From: Pasteuria penetrans
Lineage (GTDB): Bacteria > Bacillota > Bacilli > Thermoactinomycetales > Thermoactinomycetaceae
Direction of reading: 5' to 3'
Length of the DNA: 64,000 nt
Assembly: GCF_900538055.1 (NCBI RefSeq)
Contig: NZ_UZAC03000001.1
Span: 1,364,001-1,428,000 of the forward strand
Shown one piece after another: positions 47,956 through 56,942 of this stretch (its first letter is position 1; the number at the start of each line of letters is the position of its first letter). The notes under the pieces were generated by a model. It had not been told where the DNA came from and did not search any database. It was given only the letters and a program-made list of their open reading frames with translations. The position numbers and the translations under genes are program-made.

Positions 47956-48380
47956 GGGACCGTGCAGTTTCTTGTGGGGAATGCCCTATCTATGAATCTA
48001 GTCTCACCTTTTCGTAAAGCAATTGATTAACATAATAACATTTTGTTATGACACTGTTCCTGTTTTGATATCCCAGGGGTATTTATCTTATATTTATAAG
48101 GTGTTTCCTTTAATCACTAATTTATTGTAAATTCAGAAAATGATGGGCTGGACAGACCGTTGCGAGATTTAGGGGTATAATGGATATTGAGATGGGCGGC
48201 GGATACCCAGTCTGATGCTGGAAGGATTGTACCACATAGGTTACCCCCAGAACTAGGCGGTGGGATTCTTGAGAAGGAATATGGTACCTCCGTTCCGTGG
48301 AAGAACTCGTCGGATGGAGGGAGTTTCCCGGGGAAAAACCGTCGTGGCGCCTTAGACGGATTTTCCCCAAAAGGTGCTAG

Positions 48381-49538
48381 CTAGAAATCAAGGGTATGGA
48401 CATCGTCCATACAACCCCGCCCTTGTTCCGTGCATAAGAGGGGATGAAAGTCATAAGCCGTGGTGGGGAGAGGTTCTCCGTTCGAAATTTCGGACTCGTA
48501 GTCAGCAGGGATCGAAAGAAGATCCTCGACAGGCAATGGGTTGGGGTTTTCTTTTTGTTTCCCCACCCAATAGAAAGCGGTAAGCATCAATTCCTTCATC
48601 GCTACCTCAAGACTAACGAATCCACCTTTTTTGCTATTCGTTCTCTCACGAAACAGAGCATTCAGCGATTCCGTGTAGTTCGTGGATAGTATATAGGGCA
48701 GAAGTATGGGGTTTTGAGTTATGGATGCCGCTTGCAAACTCAAGGAGATTTTTTTAGGACTGAGCCTTTCCCATGCTTCGCATGTCGCCTTATTTCCAAA
48801 CCGATACTTCCCTGCACACTCGGACCACCGTTCTAGTGCCTGTCCCATATCCCCAGACCGTAAGACGTAAGAAGCGTCCTTAGCCATTTCCTTCTTCATA
48901 CTTTTAGGGGCTGCATTCATGATGTTACGAATCGCGTGAACGTAACATCGTTGGTGAACCGTATGGTGAGGAAAATGCTTGCGTACAACTAAGGGAAAAG
49001 CCCTATGCCCATCTGTGGTGACAATACGTATGTCGTTGACATTCAAGCCCCGTTCCTTTAGTTTCCCTATGTGCTGATCATAGGATTCCACATTCTCATC
49101 AGGCGAGGGGGTGATCCCTACTATGTCCCGCCTCCCCTCCGCCGTGATACCCGTGCTGACTGCGATCGCCTTCGAAACATAACGACCCTCCTCCCGAATG
49201 GGAACAAAGAGAGTATCCATGCCTATGGCTGTATATACTGTCGTGCTCAGATCCCTTTCGAAATATTGTATAGCATCGTTGTAATAAGGTTGCAACCACT
49301 GCGAAAGCGTTTCCGGGGGCGTCCGAAGGTTGAATCTTTCCTCCAGTAGTTTACTACTATTTCGCAAGGAGAGGCCCGGAAGATAAAGACGATAAATGAA
49401 ATCTTTGAGGGTATTCTTTGCACTCTGATAACGTGGTAACGAGTACGGTGAAAATTCCCATCTTGTCCTAGGAACCTCTAGATCTAGTTCCCCAAACAGT
49501 GTGCTATATCCCGCGATGATAGACCCCATTCCCCTCAT
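48381..49538 (-). CDS. IS256-type transposase
   Basis: 385 residues. It shows the family core: VPRTRWEFSPYSLPRYQ, IYRLYLPGLSLRNSSKLLEE, AIGMDTLFVPIREEGRYVSK with the first catalytic Asp, VTTDGHRAF with the second, HQRCYVHAIRNI, and TNYTESLNALFRER with Glu. The first 80 or so residues usual in IS256 transposases are missing. Its ATG lies inside the upstream ORF, 35 bases before that ORF's stop, without a ribosome binding site, so expression may depend on translational coupling or a frameshift. Confidence 0.82.
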   Translation of the reverse strand: MRGMGSIIAGYSTLFGELDLEVPRTRWEFSPYSLPRYQSAKNTLKDFIYRLYLPGLSLRNSSKLLEERFNLRTPPETLSQWLQPYYNDAIQYFERDLSTTVYTAIGMDTLFVPIREEGRYVSKAIAVSTGITAEGRRDIVGITPSPDENVESYDQHIGKLKERGLNVNDIRIVTTDGHRAFPLVVRKHFPHHTVHQRCYVHAIRNIMNAAPKSMKKEMAKDASYVLRSGDMGQALERWSECAGKYRFGNKATCEAWERLSPKKISLSLQAASITQNPILLPYILSTNYTESLNALFRERTNSKKGGFVSLEVAMKELMLTAFYWVGKQKENPNPLPVEDLLSIPADYESEISNGEPLPTTAYDFHPLLCTEQGRGCMDDVHTLDF

Positions 49539-50625
49539 CCTGGGGATATTTCAGACAATGGAGGGTTCGATCTACACGCATGCGTAAGTTACATAGGTCC
49601 TCAACAATGGGTTTCCAATTCTTTGGGTCGGTTAGGGAGTCTATCTCTGGGATCCATGCGTTTTTCAACAGTCCAATCAGCGCCCGCACCAAAATACTAC
49701 CACCGTCGTGATGGAACATGAGGCTAGTAATATCGTCCAGGGGAAGGAAATCCTTCGTTTTTTCCTTGTGGTTCGATGGACAACACAGCGATAACAGTTT
49801 CCCAATCAGACGCCTAGATTCCTCCCACTCCTTGGGACCCCATAAGGTAATCCCCTCCTTGAGACCATCGAGGAAACGTTGAGCACGTAAGAATCGATCC
49901 CGAACTTTTGGATCGTGCAACTGATGATATCCATCCCTTTCGGATCGTGCATTTCTCGGACCCTTATCTTTTCTGTCATGCAAAGTTACGGAGGGGGAAC
50001 CATCGATCAGTGGATTGGGTTCCGTTTCCTGGGAGGCAGGGGACGGATTCGTACTACGGAATTTCCCAACCTCATCGGCTACCGCAACCCATTTTGTGTT
50101 CTTATTCCCTGCTTCCATTGCCGTTGTTTTGTTGGCTAGGGCCATTTTCTCGTTTGCCGTTGCCATTGTCTTGTTGGCTAGGGCCATTTTCTCGTCTGCC
50201 ATTGCCATTGTCTTGTTGGCTAGGGCCATTTTCTCGTCTGCCATTGCTATTGTCTTGTTGGCTAGGGCCATTTTCTCGTCTGCCATTGCCATTGTCTTAT
50301 TAGCCAGGGCCATATTCTCGTTTGCCACTGCTGTTGTTCGGTTGGCTAGGGCCATATTCTCGTTCGCTATTGCCGTTGTCCGGTTGGCTGAGGCCAGATT
50401 TCTGTCCACCATGGCCATTATGGTCTTATCGGTTAAAATCAATTTCTGATCTATTAAGACATTATGGCTATGACAGAAGGGACACGGACTTTTCTGTGTT
50501 TTTCCATAATACGGGAGGTCGATGGACAGGTTGCCTATCCTCATCGAACTTCTATCTATCCATGATTCTTCTTTCTGGATATTGATTTTTCCTGATAATG
50601 TTGTATCATGGATGTGGGTGCTCAT
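49504..50625 (-). CDS. accessory protein of the IS256-type element with 14-residue repeats
   Basis: 373 residues with a strong gaggaggg before the ATG. A zinc-knuckle-like CPFCHSHN sits near residue 48. Residues about 65-175 are tandem units of 14 residues, MALANKTMAMADEK and variants (42-base period), in perfect heptad phase, predicting a long coiled coil. The C-terminal half (RFLRAQRFLDGLKEGITLWG ... ILVRALIGLL) is helical and unfamiliar. Its 3' end overlaps the transposase start. It may supply the DNA-binding part the transposase lacks, or regulate transposition; no such partner is known to me for IS256 elements. Confidence 0.7.
   Translation of the reverse strand: MSTHIHDTTLSGKINIQKEESWIDRSSMRIGNLSIDLPYYGKTQKSPCPFCHSHNVLIDQKLILTDKTIMAMVDRNLASANRTTAIANENMALANRTTAVANENMALANKTMAMADEKMALANKTIAMADEKMALANKTMAMADEKMALANKTMATANEKMALANKTTAMEAGNKNTKWVAVADEVGKFRSTNPSPASQETEPNPLIDGSPSVTLHDRKDKGPRNARSERDGYHQLHDPKVRDRFLRAQRFLDGLKEGITLWGPKEWEESRRLIGKLLSLCCPSNHKEKTKDFLPLDDITSLMFHHDGGSILVRALIGLLKNAWIPEIDSLTDPKNWKPIVEDLCNLRMRVDRTLHCLKYPQDEGNGVYHRGI
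50100..50400 (-). repeat. 42-base in-frame tandem repeat
   Basis: About seven units, each with ttggctagggccatttt, encode the 14-residue heptad repeat of the accessory protein. Confidence 0.8.
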
Positions 50626-50806
50626 GTTTTCCCTCCTCTGGGTTTATTGTCTTTGTGCTGATCAATATTCTACCAGAAGTAGGGGGCATGGGTCATCCCC
50701 TTTTTACATAATAATGCTTCATTCCTTTTCACTGTAGATAGCGCGATCGTGCCCTATTTGTTGATCGGATCGCTTTGTCTATGGCAATGGAACAAGGTTC
50801 CATCCT

Positions 50807-50833
50807 ATCCGTAATGTTGTTAACATTACGGAT
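50807..50833. terminator. perfect hairpin guarding the element's promoter
   Basis: atccgtaatgtt pairs fully with aacattacggat around a 3-base loop and is followed by tttttg on the plus strand. It lies between the right end and the accessory ORF. Confidence 0.75.
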
Positions 50834-51097
50834 TTTTTGTTGTTTTTGTACGTACCATAAACAGAATGGATCTTACTACAACACAATGTTCGTCTTCCGC
50901 GCAAGGACCTAGTAAAAATTTTATAAAAATTCATATGAAATAAGATAAATACCCCTGGGATACCAAAACAGGAACAGTGTCATAACAAAATGTTATTATG
51001 TTACTCAATTGCTTTACGAAAAGGTGAGACTAGATTCATAGATAGGGCATTCCCCACAAGAAATTGCACGGTCCCAATACTCAAACAGACTACTTCT

Positions 51098-51189
51098 ATA
51101 CTCATTAACAATATAAACATCTCCCAAACACATCATTTAACCTACAAAAATATTCTAATAAGTTTGATATCTTTTTTCGCGGTAGCACC
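51098..51189 (-). repeat. solo left end of an IS1182 element
   Basis: About 90 bases matching, in reverse, the left end of the full IS1182 element (56943-57035), including the inverted repeat cttttttcgcggtagcacc. Nothing else of the element remains here. Confidence 0.7.
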
Positions 51190-51549
51190 AATTAATATAA
51201 AGATTTTAACTGTCAAAATGTATATTGAAAATTTAATTCAAAGTTAGATTCAGAATTTAAACATCAACCAAACTTTCATCCCGATCCCCCTAGATATAAA
51301 TATAGTAAAGTTACAGATAATTGTCAAAAAATTTTTTATTTTTTTGTCCAGCTGGGCTATCTATGGGCTTGAGGGTAGAACCCCTCTCCATGATTTTAGA
51401 AAATTATGGAAGATGGTATTTTAGTTCCTCCCATACGCTCACTGGGAACCCCTCCTTCTTCACTCTTGAGGGGGGGGACCCGCCACCCCTACCCCTCTAT
51501 GGAAATGCCCTACAGGAAATTACATGGTCCCGAAGGATTGAATATTTAC

Positions 51550-52596
51550 TCAGACATTTGTTGAATATTTTGCGATGATCCATAGTAGAAATGTAAAAAA
51601 ATAAGAAAGATAAAATCTCCTTTCAGTTATCGTTTTTATAGCAGGGTTTACTTCGATTTCATCATAAAATCCAAAATATACCTCCCATCTTTCCCTATTT
51701 ATGGGTGAGCCTACCGTCGGAAGAAAATGAGCCAGGGTGGACCGACCCAATAACCTACGGAGTAACGGGTCCAATAATAGGCCGTAAATGAGCAGGAAAC
51801 ATAAAGTAATAAGGAACCATAGACAACGGAAAAAGTTATAATGCAAACCAATCCATGAATTTCGTTTACCCAAAAACACATGGAAGAGGGAGGGAAAAAA
51901 AAGTAGCCAACACCACAAATAGAAAAGGAATAGGAGACAACCCCGTACTTCCTCAGAGAGAAGATGTCCCCAAAGGTTGCTATCCCCGTGTAGGAACATA
52001 AGATAAGTGACAAGGGATAGTACCAGTTCCCCATCTTGGGGATCATTATCGGGAATTCTCGACATCAATTCCTCGCACCAAATCTTTTCCCTTTGTATTT
52101 GCCACCAAAGGGCGATGATCCATCCGGTGAGTCCGATGGTCAACAAATATACGGAGGGTAGAGCCACTCCAAAGAGTACTATGGAAAATATAAACATTGT
52201 GAATCCTATCCACAGAAGTATGTACCAGCGCCATCGAGAAATACCCTTCCGCTGAGCTAGTTGCAAATATTGTTTTCTCTGTGTACGTAGTTCAGCGAAC
52301 AAGGTACCTGTATCATGCCAATGTTTTTTGAAATCCCTTGGCCCAAGGAGGAAGAAGCGGAATATAAATATTAATAAAACAAATATTAAACTATCTATTA
52401 TAAACGTTACTGGGTAATTTAATGGCAATTTTATATACCATATCGACGTATTCAGGAAATTATTTACGTAATTTGAATGTATATAGTATAGACTAATGTG
52501 TAACGACATAACAAGGTGAAAGAGGAGGAGAAGAATCAATAACGCTGCAGCATGCACAGTAGCGGATGACTTTTTTTCTATGCAACTTTTTTTCAT
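51550..52596 (-). CDS. polytopic membrane protein, unknown
   Basis: 348 residues, with about seven or eight membrane segments (for example residues 17-38, 62-83, 127-147, 150-168, 225-245, 260-280) and a soluble loop rich in Arg/Lys/Gln around residues 90-120. No family is recognised. The ATG at 52596 lacks a good ribosome binding site and is preceded by an AT-rich inverted repeat. On the minus strand it lies about 600 bases downstream of the bacteriocin-like gene, so a role in export or immunity is possible but unproven. Confidence 0.6.
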   Translation of the reverse strand: MKKSCIEKKSSATVHAAALLILLLLFHLVMSLHISLYYIHSNYVNNFLNTSIWYIKLPLNYPVTFIIDSLIFVLLIFIFRFFLLGPRDFKKHWHDTGTLFAELRTQRKQYLQLAQRKGISRWRWYILLWIGFTMFIFSIVLFGVALPSVYLLTIGLTGWIIALWWQIQREKIWCEELMSRIPDNDPQDGELVLSLVTYLMFLHGDSNLWGHLLSEEVRGCLLFLFYLWCWLLFFPSLFHVFLGKRNSWIGLHYNFFRCLWFLITLCFLLIYGLLLDPLLRRLLGRSTLAHFLPTVGSPINRERWEVYFGFYDEIEVNPAIKTITERRFYLSYFFTFLLWIIAKYSTNV

Positions 52597-52849
52597 GCTA
52601 AATATTTTATTATATAAAATATTTTTACACCCCCATCTCTGTTGGGTAGGTGGGAATCGGATAAATCAGCGGAAGAGAACTGTTTTGGGCTTCCACAAAA
52701 AGGAAGCATCACAATAGGGAACCACGTGGGATTGTTCCCTTAGGATGAGAGATGGCTAAAAGACACGGTGCCATTCATCCTATCCATTGGAACCTATAGA
52801 AGGAAGGCATCACAATGAGGCGATCATAGAATAAGCCCTCCACTGGCCC

Positions 52850-53130
52850 ATTGGTTTCTGCGCCGTATCCTGAATCGATGGTTGCAGGAATACCATCTGG
52901 ATGTCAAGGTTGAAAAATATGTGGATGACATAATCCTCCATTGCGGAAATCAAGCCCAAGCTGGGTATCCCTGGGAAGAATTACAACAAAAAATGGCCCA
53001 GTGTGGTTTGAAGCTGCAACCCAAGAAAAACCAAAATCCCTATCTATAGGAACAGTCATAAAACGCAAGAAAATACAAGGAAACCTCCCTTGGTCCCCCC
53101 TTGGGTTTACGTTTCGCTCGCGCCACCGGA
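52850..53130 (+). pseudogene. group II intron reverse transcriptase fragment
   Basis: The plus strand translates to LNRWLQEYHLDVKVEKYVDD then IILHCGNQAQAG and LQQKMAQCGLKLQPKK, the catalytic YVDD region of the reverse transcriptase at 54893-56164, with frameshifts after it. No intron RNA domains are seen next to it. Confidence 0.8.
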
Positions 53131-53208
53131 TAGAAATGAAGCAAAGGGTCCGTCCCATCGGTACTAGTAAGTGTACAAAAAAATCAAATGAAAACGAGGA
53201 ATCACAAT

Positions 53209-54078
53209 TCAGCAAACAAAATTGCATATAGGTCTAACCCCATACTTGCAACCAAAGAGCATCACTCCCGCACAGAGACTGCTGCATCCAACAAGGGCCC
53301 CAGGGTGCCGGATAAAACGAAGGTGACGGGAGCACATAGACATACAACGCTTCCCTATCTCCGCGGCCCTTTTCCAGAATAGGGTTGAAGTGGGTAAAAC
53401 ACTGCAGATCTCGCCCACCATTTCCTTACAAATTTCCCAGCAATCCCGTTTAGTTCGGGGACTCTTATTGTCCCCTTCCTCTTTATTGGGAATTATGGGT
53501 TCAATGATCCCATCTGACTTAAGAATTATGATATTCTCTTCCTTCTCATCACCATGGGAAATCTCAGCCACTGCTGAAGCACCAAACACCCCAGAGGAAA
53601 ATTGGCTCACGGCCCCAATGGGTTCCCCATCTTTGTAAAGGAGATGCATTTCAATATCTTGGGATGTTTCCCCCCCTTGCTCCCTTATCCTCTCCTTGAA
53701 GGATTCCGGTGCGGTTTCTTTGACAGAAATACGGATTTTTTGGGTATCCTTACGATCCTCGCTAACTTTTATTCCCCTCTTCTGTAAATAATGATTCAAT
53801 TTCCGTATATCCTCACCCAGGGGGGAATCGGGAAAAGAAATTTGCTCTATCCGTAACCACTCAAACATCTTATTGAATTGTTTTCCAAAGAGACAATCAG
53901 GATTTTCAGGTTCTGATTTTGTGAGGGGGATGGGGTTTGTGTCTGTTACCCCAATACCCTTGTTTTTATTGGTGAATTCCCCCATAATTTCAGCATGGGA
54001 GGGGATTTCGAATGCAGTAGATAACGTTATAATACCCGTTACCAATATTATACTTTTGTATATAAATAAAAACAACAT
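53209..54078 (-). CDS. candidate halocin-C8-like bacteriocin precursor
   Basis: 289 residues from the ATG at 54078 (a GTG two codons earlier is possible). A hydrophobic signal segment (FLFIYKSIILVTGIITLSTA) is followed by a hydrophilic middle of about 180 residues (KIRISVKETAPESF, PIGAVSQFSSG). A dibasic site, RTKR, then precedes a final 77-residue domain with ten cysteines, spaced C-x3-C-x7-C-x19-C-x3-C-x15-C-x3-C-x7-C-x7-C-x3-C, and hydrophobic helices between. Halocin C8 is likewise the C-terminal, ten-Cys, 76-residue part of a roughly 280-residue exported precursor whose middle part gives immunity. The match is in architecture and Cys pattern, not close identity. Confidence 0.55.
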   Translation of the reverse strand: MLFLFIYKSIILVTGIITLSTAFEIPSHAEIMGEFTNKNKGIGVTDTNPIPLTKSEPENPDCLFGKQFNKMFEWLRIEQISFPDSPLGEDIRKLNHYLQKRGIKVSEDRKDTQKIRISVKETAPESFKERIREQGGETSQDIEMHLLYKDGEPIGAVSQFSSGVFGASAVAEISHGDEKEENIIILKSDGIIEPIIPNKEEGDNKSPRTKRDCWEICKEMVGEICSVLPTSTLFWKRAAEIGKRCMSMCSRHLRFIRHPGALVGCSSLCAGVMLFGCKYGVRPICNFVC

Positions 54079-54641
54079 TATCACATCCTATTTACAATAT
54101 TTCATTAAGTGTGAAAATTAAAAATAAAGTCAATATTAAAAAAATATTCCTGCAACACTATCACCCCCCCTCCACGTTGTGGATGGGGTAAACGCAACCC
54201 TACCGTAACTGACTTTACCCCATGCGTAAGGGGGAAACCCCATCGAGATCAAAAGCCATAGACCTATGGACTGGACCGTTTCTATCCAACCCTCCCCTAC
54301 CTATATTGATCGTCCCTTCGGGGGAAAGAGCCAATGTGGGGAAGGAGGAATGGCCCTGTTGGAGATCAATTGCACCCTGACAAAGGCATGGGAAGGAACG
54401 AACGTACATCCCTTTTGTTTACCCAAAAGCAAGCCTGATCCCAGGTAGCGTAACTAACCTCTCTACATTTTGCAACGGGGGTGTAGTTATGTATATGGGG
54501 CTGAATACCGACGGACCGGAACCAATCCGTCCAACATTTCCGCATTGTAACACACCACTATCTAGTGTGCAAACTAGAAGGGGAGACAAAGATAGGGAGA
54601 ACACGGAACCTACCCCATGAACAATTCCTAATATAATTACT
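54079..54641. other. region between the bacteriocin-like gene and the intron
   Basis: Upstream sequence of the bacteriocin-like gene, AT-rich to 54155, then a stretch with no supported gene. It ends at the tandem domain VI array. Confidence 0.4.
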
Positions 54642-54857
54642 GTCGAGTAGGGCTGGCATTTCAGCCAACCCTCTCACGTCGAGTAGGGCTGGCATCTCAG
54701 CCAACCCTCTCACGTCGAGTAGGGCTGGCATCTCAGCCAACCCTCTCACGTCGAGTAGGGCTGGCATCTCAGCCAACCCTCTCACGTCGAGTAGGGCTGG
54801 CATCTCAGCCAACCCTCTCACGTCGAGTAGGGCTGGCATCTCAGCCAACCCTCTCAC
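54642..54857 (-). repeat. six tandem copies of intron domain VI
   Basis: Exactly six 36-base units (starts 54642, 54678, 54714, 54750, 54786, 54822), each gtcgagtagggctggcatct plus cagccaaccctctcac on the plus strand, with one base change in the first. The unit next to domain V forms the expected domain VI hairpin (gggttggctgagatgccagccc on the minus strand, split across stem and loop). Confidence 0.9.
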
Positions 54858-54892
54858 AGAACCACACGTAATACTCTCGCATTATGCGGCTC

Positions 54893-56164
54893 TTATTGCC
54901 CCATCTTTGCTTCTAATACGTGCCAGTGGGCGAACAGGTCCCCGTACTTTCCTCGTATATACTGGATCCACCTTCGAGCTTTTCGCCTGCTACCGAGCTT
55001 CTTGTACTTCTTTCTGGCCCACCAGGCCAAAACGTTGTCATCGAAGCTCCGTACTAAAGCTTTCCTCAGATGTGAGGGATAAAAGGCACCATAGTAGTTC
55101 ACCCAGCCCCTCAATATGGGATTGGACATTTCCGCCACCTCATGCAATTCCATGTCTGGCCTCACGTGTTTTCTTATTTCCTTCCCCCGTTTCGCTATCT
55201 TCTTCCTCGATTTTCGGCTGATGGCTGGATTGTATCCCAGAAACCTTCTTCTCCCCACGCGGGTTACGGCCTGACGCGGGCAAAACGTGAACCCCAGGAA
55301 GTCAAAGGATGTTCCTTTGTGCTTCCCCGTCTTCCAGCCGTCCTTGCAGTAGAAGATTTTGGTTTTTCTCGGATGCAGCTCCAAACCACACTGTGCCATT
55401 CTCTGTTGCAATTCTTTCAGAAGATTTTCAGCTTGGGCTTGATTTTCACAATGAAGGATCACGTCATCCACATATCTTTCAAACTCAATATCTGGATGAT
55501 GTTCCTGCAACCATCGATCTAGGGCATAGTGCAGGAACAAATTGGCCAGTAGGGGACTTATTACACCCCCTTGTGGTGTGCCCTTAGTCCTTTCTTCGAT
55601 AGTTCCATCGGGTAGTTGCACCGGGGCTTTTAGCCATCTCTCACAATAACGGAGCATTCTTTTATCAATGCCACAATGCTCCAATGCTCTGATGAGCAGG
55701 TCATGCGGTATATTGTCAAAGAATCCCTTTATGTCAAGATCAATCCCCCAGGCATATTTCCAGCAGCGTCTCCTATTCTTATCTACCGCCTCCAAGGCAG
55801 ATTTCCCCGGGCGACATCCGTAAGAATCGGAAACAAAGCGTGGTTCCAGAAGGGGTTCGAGTCGGTTCCTAACTACCGTCTGGGCTATCCTATCTCCTAT
55901 TGTGGGTATTCCGAGAGGTCTCTTCCCACCGTCTGGCTTCGGGATTTCCACCCTTCGGACCTTGGGCGGGAAATAAGACCCTGCATTCATTCGGTTCCAT
56001 ATCTTGTATAGGTTTTGCTTTATCTTGGTTTCAAATTTGGCAATAGATACCTTATCTATCCCATATGTTCCACCATTGTGCTTAACCTGGAACCATGCAT
56101 CTAGTACCTCCTGCTTTCTGATATCGCCCCTGGACGGGTTACGATCTGATGTTGCCTGATCCAA
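54893..56164 (-). CDS. ltrA: group II intron reverse transcriptase/maturase
   Basis: 423 residues from a TTG at 56164 with aaggagatgat at ideal spacing. Reverse transcriptase blocks are in order: YGIDKVSI, PKPDGGKRPLGIPTIGDRIAQ, DIKGFFDNI, GTPQGGVISPLLANLFL, and the catalytic YVDD in ERYVDDVILH. The maturase X domain has GFTFCPRQA and NPILRGWVNYYG. No HNH endonuclease domain follows, so mobility would rely on other priming. It is embedded in the intron and ends inside or just before domain V. Confidence 0.93.
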   Translation of the reverse strand: MDQATSDRNPSRGDIRKQEVLDAWFQVKHNGGTYGIDKVSIAKFETKIKQNLYKIWNRMNAGSYFPPKVRRVEIPKPDGGKRPLGIPTIGDRIAQTVVRNRLEPLLEPRFVSDSYGCRPGKSALEAVDKNRRRCWKYAWGIDLDIKGFFDNIPHDLLIRALEHCGIDKRMLRYCERWLKAPVQLPDGTIEERTKGTPQGGVISPLLANLFLHYALDRWLQEHHPDIEFERYVDDVILHCENQAQAENLLKELQQRMAQCGLELHPRKTKIFYCKDGWKTGKHKGTSFDFLGFTFCPRQAVTRVGRRRFLGYNPAISRKSRKKIAKRGKEIRKHVRPDMELHEVAEMSNPILRGWVNYYGAFYPSHLRKALVRSFDDNVLAWWARKKYKKLGSRRKARRWIQYIRGKYGDLFAHWHVLEAKMGQ

Positions 56165-56942
56165 CTTCCGATCATCTCCTTATTCCAGATTGTGCGTTGG
56201 CTGGTTCAGGCTGGACAATTCAACCCCTTCGCTCCACCCTCATTACAAGGGTTTCTTCACTACTATGAGTTGATCCGACTCTGTTCACGGAGGCCTTGGT
56301 ATATCCTTAGCCCTTTACACCTGGCTAAGGCCAGGTGTCCGTGCGACAGTCTCTCGTGGTTCCCTATGAGGGCCTAAATCAGGTTCATTCCATCTGTGCA
56401 CCGGATGCCGCCAGGACAGTAGGTGGTTCGCCCTCCATGGCTTCGTTCCAAGGATAGGTTCCGATACCCTTGTTTCGACATCGACTGCGCCTTTCGGTGC
56501 TTTCCCCCAATGGTTCGCTTTACTAATCTCCCTGATTCACACCTGACAGGATTCTTTCGTCCTGCCTTTTCCCAGAACGCTCACCACCGTTGCTCTTTAC
56601 AACAGCAGCACTGGGTGGTTTGAAACCTGCCTACCACCAGCCGATTTCGGGGGGCCCCTCCCCCATCCCTCATAGAGCACGACACGACGCACAGAACCAC
56701 ACGTAATACTCTCGCATTATGCGGCTCTTATTGCCCCATCTTTGCTTCTAATACGTGGGGGACGGTCAGATCTTTCTGTACGGAACCTCCATACGTCAAA
56801 AACCCGCTCCAGTAAGGAGCAGGGTTTTATTTGTTTAAAAATGTTAATTGGGAATCCAACCCGAACCCTTGTATCTATCTTTCTCTATACCTTTCAGGCC
56901 TCATTGGGTATGATTTAATATATATTCATAAATTCATTTATA

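Larger units (their letters stand above)
47956..51075. mobile_element. two-gene IS256-type element with long inverted repeats
   Basis: The outer ends (starting gggaccgtgca, with ttcttgtggggaatgccc inside) are inverted copies of each other over about 135-140 bases (47956-48095 against 50940-51075) with few mismatches. Inside are an IS256-type transposase and an overlapping upstream ORF with heptad-like repeats, both on the minus strand, and a terminator that shields the ORF from outside transcription. The length is about 3.1 kb, roughly twice a usual IS256 element. I see no clear target-site duplication. Confidence 0.75.
54642..56692 (-). mobile_element. group II intron
   Basis: On the minus strand it starts GTGCGTCGTG (56692), runs through about 530 bases of RNA domains, the reverse transcriptase ORF, and then domain V (54894 to about 54858, gagccgcataatgcgagagt). 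After this comes domain VI, here amplified six times, with the last unit ending at 54642 in ...CTCGAC. It is about 2.05 kb. It may still splice, using the first domain VI or any of the copies. Confidence 0.85.

Noticed and set aside
54642-54857. 36-base direct repeats resembling a CRISPR array
   Set aside because: There are no spacers; the units are contiguous and each is domain VI of the adjacent group II intron.
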